64,000 nucleotides of DNA from Rhyzopertha dominica (Eukaryota; Arthropoda; Insecta; Coleoptera; Bostrichidae): the NCBI GenBank assembly GCA_025024175.1, contig QCXZ01000041.1, positions 44,325,786-44,389,785 of the forward strand, read 5' to 3'. Each line of letters opens with the position of its first letter. The stretch's first letter is position 1. The translations under genes were made by a program, and so were the position numbers. The notes below the pieces were generated by a model. It worked only from the letters and a program-made list of their open reading frames with translations, was not told the origin of the DNA and searched no databases. Of the stretch, positions 22,291 through 33,792 are shown piece by piece.

Positions 22291-24650
22291 CCTCCTAGCT
22301 AATTTCATTTTAAAAGTCCGCGACGTTACAGCCGTACGAAACCAGTTTTAATTTGTATAATGTGTTAACTATTCTATTAATTTACCTCTTCAGTAATTAA
22401 ATTAAGTTCAGTTTAACACGTCAATTTTTTGCACGTGTGTTGTTATCAAAACAAAATGGACTTGCAATAGTAATTTCATTCGTAAAATGTTTCCGTTTAA
22501 ACGTATTGCTATGTTAAAACTTTATCATATTTACATATGCTAATAACAGTAATATTGTGTATGCTTAATGCACCGCTCTTTTGGAAAAGCCAATTTTATT
22601 CATTGCTCGCTTTACATTAATGAATATAAATCACAAGCAACTTCTTTTTATTGTAGCGACTGGTTAATACTTATTTTTCGATAGTAGGGTTTAGATTACT
22701 TTAACTGCATTAATCCACCGAATTGAAAAAACATGCTTTAACCAAACTGATAACATTAACATTTAATGTACACTTTTATTGGTACATCTTCAGCTTATTT
22801 TAATATAAATATGTAAATGCAATGCAAGGATTAATGTAAATTGGTCTTGTACCACTAGAGATATGTAGTTTCACTTGTATTAATAATTACTCGTCTCTGT
22901 CAGTTACGTTAATACCAGTGGCGTAGTACCACCATCTTGTAAACTTTCTCTAATTATATACTAACAACAGTTGTTGGTTGATTATGTCTGCAAATGAATA
23001 TACCATTAGATAAATGCCGAACAATTTAGATTGAAGTATCTTTTTTAGAAACAGTATTAATGGAACACTGCAGTAGTAATGTTTTGATATTAGGCAAATA
23101 TTAGACCATTAAAGCGTAAAATAAACCGGCTAATTGACTATATCAATTTAGTGCCTCAACATATGCTTTTGCCCTAAGCTCATCTTATTTTTTAAGAAAT
23201 TATTTGTTGTTTACAAATTTTGACCCTCACTTTTCCAAATAATAGAAAGAAAGCTTGAGCAGATACGCCAAAATGTACAGGGATTAAGAGAATGAACAGA
23301 GAGTGATCTCAATGTCGTACATCTTCACACATTTAGTGTACTATATCATCCTGAATGTGCTTACTCTAACACATTCTAAAAAAATACGAGATGATTACCA
23401 TAATAAAAACGTAGGGAATAGGATGCCATTGAATCCGACTGTAAAATTAAACTATATGTAAAATATATCTATATAAGATTACTACAATAAAAGATTAAAA
23501 ATTATTGTAAAGTCATGATAAAATTTCAAAGATGGCCGTGACTCTATATTAACATTATTTGTTATGCATTAATTTTCCTGAATCGAGCAACGTATTTTGA
23601 ACGTTTTGGGATTTAACAAATGCATTGGGGGATGCCGCAATTTTTGTTTTCGCTGTTTTGTTTAGATATAATTTTTAACTTTAAAAACTTACCAAAAAAC
23701 AATAGTTAATAAAATAAACATAAATAAACACAACATAGCAATAAGTGAACTAAAAATCGTTTCCTAGTATAGTTTATAGGTAGGAAAGGCAATAAAGAAA
23801 CGACAATGCAATAAGTTTACTATAACACATCATTGTTCCTTAAATACAAAATAGTTACAAAGTTACTAGTACGTGCAAGAAATAGGTATCTCTTATAACT
23901 TAAACAGAAACCTGTCAATATGATAACATTAATATATTACGTAATCTTTTAGCAACAAAGAGAAAGAAGACATAAATGTAACAAAAAGTGTACAAATCTT
24001 CTTAATGAAATGGCTCATTTTTAGAAGAGGAAAGTTTAGTTGCCGATTCTAAGCGAAAATGTGACATTAGGAGTAAAAAGTTGCCATACCAACCGTTTGA
24101 TGGCACTATCCGCCAAGCGTATTTACTAGATTTACAGCTCCTTCGTTCTGCCATTGTTTAGTAAAAACCTAATACCAAAAACTGATTCACTTACTTTAGT
24201 TGTTTTTAAGAAGAGCCAAGTGAGGTTTTACTCGGGGCAAATTTCTATACTTGTTTTCGTTCGCTAGTAAAAAAAAAATTAGAAAATTTGCATTTAAGTT
24301 GTACTTTTGTTGAAATTATAATTCATAAAAACTGTCCGAGGAAAATTTAGTTTAAGTCTTTCTTATTATGGCGATCTTAAGTAGCTAATCTAATAATACC
24401 GTGTCGCAAGTTATAGTTGCAGGCGAAAACGCCTACATGCGTCATAAAATTTAACGGACTGAGGACCCTTACTTCCTTACTTTGTCTAATTTTTACATTA
24501 AATATGTATAGTATAGTTATTATTTTTACTGTTATTTTAAACCGTAAACTTTTGTGTTGTTACCCACTTTAGTTTTAAGGAAATCCTTAGCTAAATTCAC
24601 TTAATTTTTTTCGAGTATAACACCACTTCACAAAGGTGTTTACAGAGTTC
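22291..24650. other. Unassigned AT-rich sequence
   Basis: About 2.3 kb with no frames above the listing threshold. One TE-like word, CAGTGGCGTAGTACCACC at 22916, resembles a hAT terminal repeat but has no partner. Confidence 0.5.
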
Positions 24651-25240
24651 AAAATTACATACTTGTCTCCCCTCCGGTTACCATGTAAAAAACATGGGAT
24701 TACTACAAATCTGTAAAAAGGTTCAGCAAGATAAGCATCTAGGATTATCATGTAATCCAATTAGCTGGCGATAATCACGCGTGCTTCCATTAAGGCTGCC
24801 CTTCTGTCGCCCGGCGCGGTTCCGAGGCCGGAACGGCATTCTTCGGGGAATCTAATGAAAACATTCAACATCAATTAAGGCATGTGGTCACAGACCAACG
24901 GCAAGTGAAGGTAATGATGCTGACCTACTTTTTTAAAACGCTTTCGTACATTCAATCCGGTATTGCATGAAGCCAGACGCGCGGAGCACTTCCTTATTGT
25001 GACAGTTGGCTCTTTTGTGCGGCCATTTTTGAGGCGCGTTACATAATTTACATGGGCCGGACTTTTTCGTTTGAAAACTGACTTTTTGCGTGGCCGAGTG
25101 AATGCCGCGATATTTCAGGCGAAAGCGTTTTGCAGAACTGACGCGGGAATGAGGTTGGAAATATGGGGCATCAGTACTGACAAGGCGAGGGTGCATATAT
25201 AACAACGTTTTTGTTAATTTAGGAGTCACATAGACGGTTT
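24651..25240. promoter_or_regulatory. GC/CpG-rich island 7, candidate enhancer
   Basis: Strong local CpG enrichment (for example GTCGCCCGGCGCGG near 24807). Within about 250 bases are AAGATAAGC (GATA-like), GGATTA words on either strand (Otx/Bicoid-like), CCAATTAGC (homeodomain-like) and TGTGGTCAC (Runt-like). The 98-codon minus frame 25229-24933 shows no domain. Function inferred from composition and motif mixture. Confidence 0.35.
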
Positions 25241-25604
25241 GAACAGTTGTTGGATATTAATTTCAATTTGAAGAGGAGACGGCATTCATGTCGGGTGGAT
25301 AAATAAATTAAAAGGCTAAATCTGAAGCTTCATGTTCAAAAAGTTATTTAATAATCACCCGCAGCAGCAGGAATATAAGTCTACAAATTAGACATTCGCA
25401 TTGTATTATAGCGTAGTTGGAATGTATGTAAATAAGTCAAGGTAAGCGAAATTTCTTATGAAATCACCCGTATTTTTAACTTGTTTTCTATGGCTGTGGA
25501 TATTTAATACGAATGTTTGATAGCACTCTAATGTAAGTGTGTGTTTAATAAATTTTGTTTAGATTTATTTCCAAATTAATTATTAAGTATATGTTACTTT
25601 TTAA
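25241..25604. other. Unassigned AT-rich sequence
   Basis: 3' flank of the Penelope-like relic; no recognised feature. Confidence 0.45.
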
Positions 25605-27440
25605 AGATTAAACTTCACCACGTCCAACTTTATCTACTTTATTTATAAACGAATAATAAAACGAAATGAGAATTACAAAAGAATTTAAATAATAATAAAA
25701 AAAATTACGTCAAATTGGGAATAAGCAATCTTGACTCCCAACAAAAGGCATAAATTCAATGATCAAATAAAGAATTTAGAATAGGACAACTACAATTAAA
25801 AATATCATTCTAAATTTTAAAATTACCGTTATCTGTTTCCAAAATTTCAAAAAAAATAATTTTGAGGATTTGTTACAAAATGTAAAGAATTTAAATTATT
25901 TAAAGAGTCAGTGTGTTTAAATGACAATAAATGATTTGCTAACTATATGAGTATTTTTATATTTTTCATATTGTTTTAAATGTTCATTGCCTCTAATTGA
26001 GAATGACTAATTTGACCAATATAAACAGAATTACAAACGTTTCAAGAAAAACTGTATACTCCCGAATGATTCACAACAAAGATTTAAATTTTTAAAAATC
26101 CTATAAAAAAACTAACGTAAGAGAATACCAAAATTTTAGCTTCTACATGGATGATGTTAAAAGAAAACTTCAATTTTGGTAAATAAGTAACGTATAATTT
26201 TTGTAATAAATGTTTTGGAAAGTTATTAAAAACAGTTTGAAGAATTACACCCAGTTCTTTTTCAGAAGGCTTTAAAGAATTAAAAGGTCTGTTATAAAGA
26301 GAATGAAAAACGGACATTTTGTGTGTATAAAGGTGTAAGGAAAAATAATTATTAATGTTTTCCTAACATGTGTGTTTTCTAAAAATTTCGAAAGACAGGT
26401 AAGGAAAAGACTGGTTTCGTTTAATTAATAAAACTGTAAATGGAATTTAATTATTTATTTCTATTTCATAACTAAAATTTATAGAATCGTGAAGAGAATC
26501 TACAAATGTATGAAAATTATTTAAGACATTGTGATTTCCTATAAAAAGGCAAAATACATAATCTAGTTAACGATACCAAAATTTAATATGGAAGAAAAGC
26601 AAACGTACTTAAGATTATATTGTTCTCAATTATTCATAATGTTAAAAGTGGGCTAACAGACGAACCCCCATTGCTAAACCTTAATTTTGTATAAAATATT
26701 TATTACTGAAATAGAAAAAAAATGATTTAAGACAAATTCTGTTAAAGAAACAGAATTATTTTTGTGTAACGCAGGTAAGTTATAATTTAACAGCAGATGG
26801 TTTAATATTTTTAGACACATTTTTGGAAAAAATTGAAGGAAATAAATTATTGACGTCGAAAGAGATAATGGAAAAGGCTTGGTGAATTTTGAAATTCTAA
26901 GCTAGTTAGTTAATTTAATTTTTAATAGCAAACGAATTTTCGAAATTCAAAACTTCATGAAGGATCAAATTTAACCATTTAGCTATAACACGGGAAAGTC
27001 TATAAAGCCTTGGTGTTTCAAAAAGTTCTTTTACTTGTTGTTTTTCATTTATTCTCTTAGCATTTATACTTTTACTTTTAAGTAAATTAATTGGGTCAGA
27101 AGGCAAATAATCTTTCTTTATTTGTGAAAAAATGCTTTTAATAGGTTTTTGTAATAATGAAATTATATTTGGAATTAAAACTCCCTTTAATTTTTAGGTT
27201 TAAATTATCTAAAATTGCTTCACAATCTACTGCCTGTAAATTAATGTCTTTAATATCAATCTTCTTGCGTGGATTAAATTTTAAACCTTGATTTAGAAAT
27301 TGTAGCTATTTAACTGAAAAACTAGCATTTAATAAATTTAAGATTCTACTGTAAAAATTAAGTTGTTGAAATATTACAAACGGTTTGTTTGAATCAGAGT
27401 TAATTTTTCATGAACTTGGTCATTAAACAAATTTGGAGAT
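25605..27440 (-). mobile_element. Penelope-like retroelement (PLE): RT plus GIY-YIG endonuclease, degenerate
   Basis: PLEs encode one protein with an N-terminal region, a telomerase-related RT and usually a C-terminal GIY-YIG endonuclease. Reading the minus strand downward, successive blocks appear. LQFLNQGLKFNPRKK (about 27303-27260) matches the 'F-L-x-x-G-L-x-F' segment. ETPRLYRLSRV (about 27024-26990) matches 'P-R-L-Y-G-L-P-K-I-H'. SFDVNNLFPSI (about 26863-26831) is RT motif A. NGGSSVSPLLT (about 26671) matches 'A-M-G-S-x-(V/L)-S-P-x-x-A-N'. WYR-stop-LDYVF (about 26577-26545) replaces 'R-Y-V-D-D-V-F'. RNQSF and KTHMLGK match the later 'R-K-P-T-H-T-G' region. VFHSLYNRPFNSLK (26317-26270) follows. 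The endonuclease is visible as SGVYSFS (about 26067) and VYIGQ (about 26028). A tail reading INKVDKVG (about 25648) is shared with the copy at 53155-53640. Frames shift repeatedly and the second catalytic aspartate of YxDD reads Y. Inactive but nearly full length. Confidence 0.85.
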
Positions 27441-27934
27441 TAGTTATAAGTACCTGAATTTCTAAACCTTAAACTGTGATTAGAACCAATAGTATTAAAA
27501 TTATAGTTTTCTGGCGAAAACGAAGATTTTTTTTAACTTGAATTGAAGACTGCTTGATCTATATGAAATAACATCTTTCAATTTATAATCTAAACAAGAG
27601 AATTCAAGATAATTGAGTAAAGAAGATAATTTAAAATACAAAAATTTCAGATATTAAGTACATAATGGCCACATAGTTTCAATACTTTAAAACTATAATA
27701 CATTTCAACAACACCTAAACATTGAAAAAATATTAGAGGTAGTAATAAAACTAAATAAAACAGGCGAACGTGGTAACGAATAGTGCAAGCATGTAAACAA
27801 CATTGCGATACAAGAAATGAAAACAAATTTCGATGGCAGTTAAAACAAAAATTGCGAAAAGCTTAGGCCCCTATAAAGCAACTAATAGTAAAATAAAACT
27901 GAAAACTAATACAGAACAGCAAGTATTACGACGT
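27441..27934. other. 5' region of the PLE relic, unassigned
   Basis: Probably the worn N-terminal coding and 5' part of the minus-strand PLE; no motif could be read. Confidence 0.35.
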
Positions 27935-27939
27935 ACGGT

Positions 27940-28006
27940 TGTCTAACGTTTCGTCAGTTTTTTATGAACTAATTACATTCGCTCTTTCGAAAGATCTTTT
28001 TCAGTC
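27940..28006 (-). ncRNA. Degenerate hammerhead-ribozyme-like motif upstream of the PLE
   Basis: On the minus strand the text from 28006 reads GGACTGAAAAAGATCTTTCG and continues AAAGAGCGAATG. This fits a hammerhead core with CUGA kept, a stem II palindrome built on TCTTTCGAAAGA, and GAAU where GAAA is expected. A second partial motif, CTGACGAAACGTTAGAC (27956-27940), follows. Hammerhead ribozymes are documented in the terminal repeats of many eukaryotic PLEs, and this lies 5' of the PLE on the same strand. Core G8 and A15.1 are changed, so self-cleavage is not expected. Called by eye. Confidence 0.38.
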
Positions 28007-28010
28007 CATA

Positions 28011-28470
28011 ATTTCAGCTAATTAAATTCCTTTTACGTTTAAATACATAGAACACATAAATTCTTTTTATTAGGTTACTGCTTGAACAGTGCATATATAA
28101 ACCTATATTCAATTTTTATTGAAAATTTGTTGAGTTACAAATTAATTTGCAATATTATACTTATAAATTATAAGTTTTTGTGAGACCGCACGCAAAAAGC
28201 CTCCTTGATACAGCCGCTGTTCAAGAACTTATCAGCTTGAACAATAATTGTTTTTGCTTATGGCTAAATAATTATGACCGTCATAAATCACGCAATTGCA
28301 TGTAAGTGCTGTAGTTAAAGCAAGTGTGCTATTGAATTAAGTCTTCGGCCTACACGTGCTCATTAACGTAACTTTCATTCAAGTTATATTGTTTGATTAA
28401 ATTGGAGCTGATTATTTTGGTCATCAATAGAGGGTATTCGACCTTTTGGATTAATAAATTAAGTAAATTC
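28011..28470. other. Unassigned AT-rich sequence
   Basis: Lies between two hammerhead-like motifs; nothing else recognised. Confidence 0.4.
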
Positions 28471-28477
28471 TATTTCA

Positions 28478-28522
28478 GTGCCAAGCTTTCGTCTTTATTT
28501 AAGACATCATCAGGGCTACAAT
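28478..28522 (-). ncRNA. Hammerhead-ribozyme-like motif, best preserved
   Basis: The minus strand reads CCCTGATGATGTCTTAAATA then AAGACGAAAGCTTGG. Both invariant core segments are intact (CUGAUGA and GAAA). Between them a perfect 5-bp stem II (GUCUU with AAGAC, AAAUA loop) forms, with one extra U after CUGAUGA. Stem III would be only GC/GC around UUG, and the cleavage-site side is unclear. The position 5' of a minus-strand PLE suits a PLE terminal repeat. It may equally be the tail of a second, otherwise lost PLE copy. Confidence 0.42.
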
Positions 28523-29129
28523 AAATGTACAATGGAGTAAGGGTATAATAAAAATAATAGGTTTTGCGTAAATCCTACTGAAAGTGAGATAAATTTTAAG
28601 GAGTTTTATGTTTGGAGTCATTTTCTCAATATGCCATGTAATTTCTTCTTCTTCCTGTGTTTTAGTAGTTCGTATTAACATGAAATAGATTAATTAATCG
28701 TAGATCCTTAAAATACAGCTTAAAATTGTACGTTTACATTCAAGACAGCAGAAAAAAAACATAAATATAGACAGTGTCAATATGTCGGTGTCAGAAATCA
28801 CAGCAACATTTTCTAGTATTTTATGTACAGTTAATTATTCAAAATTCCTTCCGAAAGTTAACAGTTTTTATGGATATAACTTTCATCCAAGTCAGATGAT
28901 CTAAATGTGAGAGTCATCATACCCGTTGATGGGATGTATGTAATATTTGATGTTCATCATTTATTCTAGTTCCTTCTAAATTATACCAAGAGTAGTATCT
29001 TGTTTGCAAGACCCTTTTCTAAACAGGTTTGGTACTTGACGTGGCACTTTATCCAATATATAAGTAGTAAAAATGTTGTAACGCCTGTGGATTTTTTTAA
29101 CCGCAGGAACAAAACCACAACACACAATT
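28523..29129. other. Unassigned AT-rich sequence
   Basis: The frames 28681-28499 (minus) and 29230-28976 (minus) have no domain. Confidence 0.45.
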
Positions 29130-29600
29130 TCGGCAAAAAGACAACTGTTCCTCAAGAACCGCAAATCCATTATTAACCCAGTCGCGCCGCCTCCTTTCTG
29201 CGGGGCCGCGCAATCCACGACGTTCGCCAAATATTTTTAGAAGCCGCGCGCTCGGCGGCAAGGTGCGCAGCTTTTTACTTTGACCTTAATGAATGACGTC
29301 AGATTAGCGATTACGGTACAGCAAGTGGAATAATTAAACTGAAAACGCGGCTCGGACTGCCGGATTGTAATTCTATTTGGAGGCGGGTCGCGAAACGCTG
29401 CAAACGTCTGGACGTTTTACGAAATACGTTCGAATGCGAGGCTGGGAAGAGAGAGCAGGTAGAGAAATATTTCCCCTAGGTGCCCGGGGCCACAGTCAGT
29501 CCGGAATATCGCCGCGCCACTTAATGACATCAAAAATCTTTGGATACGACAAATGGCGTTTCGGTCTGGACGGACTAAGTGATTTTTAAAAGCTGCTTTG
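29130..29600. promoter_or_regulatory. GC/CpG-rich island 8, candidate enhancer
   Basis: One of the clearest composition shifts: CGCGCGCTCGG-type words near 29245, then TTTGACCTTAATGAATGACG at about 29277, combining an AAGGTCA nuclear-receptor half-site (reverse strand) with a TGACGTCA CRE palindrome just after it, then GATTAGCGATTACGG. The plus frame 29377-29589 (70 codons) is Arg/Gly-rich, lacks a domain, and is probably chance. Confidence 0.36.
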
Positions 29601-30399
29601 TATTATGTTTGCGTTTTTCTTGTTCTCTCTTTTGTATGAACTTAAAAACTAATTGATTACCTATAGTAGCCAACTTCACCAATTGGTTGACCATTTTATG
29701 TTATTGCGTGATAACAGCATTAATTTGTCCTAATTAATTGTAACACACGCGCTGGAACACATAATTTTAGCCTAAGACTTGATTTATTGCCATTTTCCAG
29801 GGCTTTTATGTCCTACACTTTCTGTTTCCAACTTGTATTGTTCATTGCCTGCTATTTTATGCTCCATAATTTTTGCATGCATTCGCGTTTCATTCACTTT
29901 CAAGGCTTCTTATCCAACCTTTCTAGGCTTTATCATTTCACAAGCCGTATAATATCTAGAGGTTGAAGAGTCATTTTTATTGATCATTTGGTTGTTATAC
30001 CTACAGGGAACGTCATGAAAAGTTCTTATAAGACGTTTACGATAAGGAACTCATACCAGAACTCTAAACTATTGTGGTATGTTCGTCTCGTTTAAATGAA
30101 AATAATGGCAACTGAAAAGAACTTCCGGTTATACCAGTATTTTTAATAAAACCAGTGTTTTTTTTCACAAATTTTGATCCTAAATACAATGTTAGACCGT
30201 CATGTTGACATATGCAGATGCAGGTCGCCACTTCCTGTAGAAATAGTTTCCATTAAGGCTGCTAGGTGACCTTATCATCGTCTTTATCATTTTACTAATA
30301 GAGTGACAGAGTGATAGAGAGCATCGTCACCTAAGTTTTAATTTATACAAATTCTTATTCAATAGACATAAACATCCATCAAAGCAGCAAATTCTTTTA
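29601..30399. other. Unassigned sequence
   Basis: No frames or repeats of note. Confidence 0.5.
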
Positions 30400-30610
30400 G
30401 CACATGAAACACGATGTCTCGTGGGACCTCCCTTATTTCATATTTTTAACATATTCCCCTGCATAAAAATCCAGAGCTGTTGAATCAGGCGAGCGTGGTG
30501 GGTACCGAAAAGTAGCAATCCTTTCTACCCAAAGCCAATACTTAGCATTTGCAGTCTTGTCAAGAAGCGACCCATTTATGGTCTACGTGTTTTTTTTACC
30601 TGCTGTCATA
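30400..30610 (-). mobile_element. Mariner-like transposase relic 3 (C-terminal catalytic fragment)
   Basis: The minus strand at about 30515-30440 reads FRYPPRSPDSTALDFYAGEY, closely matching 'W-P-P-R-S-P-D-L-x-P-L-D-F-F-L-W-G-Y' with the third catalytic aspartate region preserved in outline. It is preceded by YWLWVERIATF where 'R-W-I-G-R-x-G-P' is expected. N-terminal parts and TIRs were not found. Same family as the relics at 12780, 16990, 19269 and 51770, and on the same strand. Confidence 0.7.
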
Positions 30611-31380
30611 TGAAGCAATTAGATTAGTAGATATCTAGTAACAAGTGTAATTTTATCGTATTCGACTGACAGTTAATTATGCATTCTTTACAATTACACA
30701 ATGAGAAACTTTAGGCAATATTTGTTAAGAGAATATCGTAGCACACTACAAAGTTGAGGTTACTGAATTTATTTTTACAGTTCCTTAGTCATGAAGATGA
30801 ATGACGACACCGCTCCGTCTTTTTGGGTTTAATGTCTTATGATTTTGGTGGCTGTTTTCTTATTAAAATATTTTAGGAATATCAGTGCATAACAATGATA
30901 ATCATCTACATACATTTTAAAACTACAAGTGTTTATAAATGTAAAAACTTTCCTGTTAATTTTTATACTAAATTAGCACAACCAAAACATTTTATGGTCA
31001 TTATTTTCTTATACAGTTCCCTTTGAAAAACAATTGCTGTTTTTGTACCTAGATGTTTTGATTGCTGATGTCAAAGCACATGTTAATGTGGCAATGGCAT
31101 TATTTATAACACCATGAAAAGGTTGAGAGTTTGATGAAAACACAAACAGCACTGCAAAGCATGCGCTGTGACTTATTTAAACACATGCTAATAAAATGCC
31201 AAAGAAAAAATTAAGCAACTTATTGTAAAAGCAATTGAGAAAATTTGCCAATTGTATTGAAAAATCAGGAAAAGCCATAAAAATGTAAAAAGGATATTAA
31301 AGGGACATAAAGTTATCATAAAAGAATATCTCTGCCGCAAAGTACAAAAATAACTAAGAAGCCCCAAAGACTTTCTGCGG
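30611..31380. other. Unassigned AT-rich sequence
   Basis: Nothing recognised. Confidence 0.5.
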
Positions 31381-31962
31381 GGGTTGCGTGAAGGTTATTG
31401 GAAAGTTTCAAATCACACATTTGTGGACAAAGACGNTGAGACTTACTTTGCTTCATAAGGCACTGATGTTACTCGAAATAAGAGTACCTACTTTGTATGA
31501 AAAGGGTGTTAAAGCTAACCCTGAAGTGATTTATAAAATACATGCAAAGTTTAATAAGAAATTTTTGGTTTAGTTAGCGATAAGCTGCTTCTTTTTTTGC
31601 CTCTTGCGGTCGATGAAAAAGCGTACCCAGAAGAATGTATTCGCAAAAGGCTCATACAAAGCATTACAACAGCACAAATGTCGCAAATGTTCCTCATTTA
31701 AGACTCATTGAAATGGTTTTGGTTATCATTTACAACCAAAAGTTTATAAAGTTGACTGCTAAAACATATGAAGATCTCGTCGAAATAATAAAAGGCTTTG
31801 GCAATTGCATTCTGTGCAGAGAGATCACAATTATAACCATTTTTCTAGATTTTTAGTTCACACGTACCCCTAATTTTATTATATAGAAAGCATAATTATT
31901 GCGCCATAAATGTCACTGCTGAGTTGATCTTAAAATACAAAATAAAATTAATATGCGTGTCT
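31381..31962 (+). other. Unassigned, coding-like trace
   Basis: Plus frames 31388-31573 (interrupted by an N at 31436) and 31635-31856 are adjacent and less biased than the surroundings. They suggest a worn coding relic, but no family could be named. Confidence 0.25.
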
Positions 31963-32481
31963 ATCCTATGCAGTGTTGCCGATTGGCGGGTAATTACCCG
32001 AATTGCGGGTAATCTGTCAAGCCTGCGGGTAAAATTTTTACATCATTATCCACTATCCGATTTAACACTTTTTCATTTTCACTTATTGTTACCGAGGAGT
32101 CTGATCTACCGCATGTCGTATTCACACATCAGTGATTGTATTTAATAGTAATACGAACTTTCGTTTTATACATAGTTCGACCGTCTGTTATGCAAGATGA
32201 ACAATTTGCTGTGTATGTATGTGTATCTGTAATGCCAGCCCAATGGACATTATGTACCTATGTAGATCGTTTGGCGCGAAAACAAACGAATCTATGGGCA
32301 TTCCGTATCCAGTTATTTAGTTTAGATGGTTTAGATTTAGAATAAGTACAGAATACATTGGTTCATTGGTGTAGAGACCAGCAGTAGTCTTATGAAATTC
32401 ATAATATCGGGTATTTTCGGGTAATTTCCAACATTGCAGTGGGTAATTTGACAGTTATCTTCTGGCAACACTGATCCTATG
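31963..32481. mobile_element. Non-autonomous hAT-type element with 8-bp target duplication
   Basis: The element spans 31971-32473 (503 bp). Its ends are CAGTGTTGCC and GGCAACACTG (perfect 10-bp inverted repeats) and it is flanked by the 8-bp direct duplication ATCCTATG (31963-31970, 32474-32481). CAGTG-type termini with 8-bp duplications are diagnostic of hAT transposons. Both subterminal regions carry repeated GGGTAAT words (for example the palindrome CGGGTAATTACCCG at 31987), likely transposase-binding repeats. The interior has no transposase, so mobility would have depended on an enzyme in trans. Intact ends suggest this is younger than the RT relics. Confidence 0.88.
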
Positions 32482-33329
32482 CTGTCTGCACCACAACCAA
32501 CAAAGTGTTTGGGTAGAGGTTGGCTTTTATTGCCAATTTAGATTTTTTGAGTAGTATTAAAAATGTACAGGCAATTCAGTTTTAATGTATCGTTGATACT
32601 GTTAATTTTTTTTTAATAGAACACCCCATATAATTTAATAGTTATTAAATGAAAAACGTTGCTAAACCATAATCTGTTACTTCCACGGCTTTCGAAATAT
32701 TAACATTCATATTTAAAACCTCAAATTTAAGTTTAGGTAATATATCAAAATTTTTAAGGCATCTTACTCCAGTGGCAGTGGTAAGATTATTATAAAAGCA
32801 CTTTAAAAATTGGGAATTAACATTGTATTACAATGATATCGATTAATATTTTTTGAGAATATAATTTTGAAAACATAAGATACCTTAAATGTAAACTTGC
32901 TTGATTGTAAACAAAAAAAAAAACATCTCTAAAATTAGTAGTACTGTACGGTAATCTTACAACAGGGTTTCCACATCCCTTTTTAAAATTCTATATGTTG
33001 TTTTAAANAGGANTGGGATGGAATCAGCCAAAATTTAGTCAGTTATGCAATAGTACAATTTTGCAATCAGGCCTTGGTTGGTTGGGGAACATCTCGGCAT
33101 ATATGTTCTTCAGTAATTTTGTTATACTCGTTATAAATTATCAGTAAATTTAAAAATGTCTATTTGAATATTCCTGACCTGTCTTTTAACTGCAACTTAA
33201 CCACTGAGGGCGCAAATTTTGTATTTGTCAGCAGAATTTGTTTTGATGCATATGTCAAATGATGTAACATAAAATACTATTTCATCAATGAATTTGACTG
33301 AAAAATCTACAATCCGTCCGTATTAAGTA
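32482..33329. other. Unassigned AT-rich sequence with assembly Ns
   Basis: N at 33007 and 33012; no feature recognised. Confidence 0.5.
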
Positions 33330-33690
33330 ACTACCTCCCGCTCTTCATCAAAGGTATGTGGCGCGTGTTGCGCCGCGAATAGATACATACCCCAAATTGA
33401 AAAATGCGATTGCCTTTTCTTGCGCCGCGCCGGAAAGAAAAACTATAGCTACAAGTTTGCCATACGATTCAATCAATAGCCGAACTGAGTGAGAACAGCC
33501 GTTAGGAAAACTCACGATGAGACCCGGAAGTGGGAGACGTCGAGATGGCAGCACGAAACTCAGGGGCGGCGATAAGGGCACCGTTAATGGATACCGTTTC
33601 CGGTTCGGGCGAAAATAACGCGCGATTTTCCTGTTTTGAAAAGTTTGGGTTATAATGTCGTTATCGGGCTTTTCTCTTTTGATGCGGTGA
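33330..33690. promoter_or_regulatory. GC/CpG-rich island 9, candidate regulatory DNA
   Basis: CpG-dense (GGCGCGTGTTGCGCCGCG near 33360, CGCGCGATT near 33619). The 77-codon minus frame 33581-33348 has no domain. Confidence 0.28.
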
Positions 33691-33792
33691 CAATGAACCG
33701 AGAGAGGTTTTTTTCAAAATAAACCGGGTTAGTTGGGCTACTCTATAAGGGTAGTTTTATTTTTTCAATGAGCGCAGTAAAAGCTCGATTAA

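Noticed and set aside
22916..22935. CAGTGGCGTAGTACCACC hAT-like terminus
   Set aside because: No inverted partner or duplication was found within a few kilobases.
29377..29589. 70-codon frame in GC island 8
   Set aside because: Stops are rare in GC-rich DNA; the peptide has no domain and the island has no splice or promoter context.
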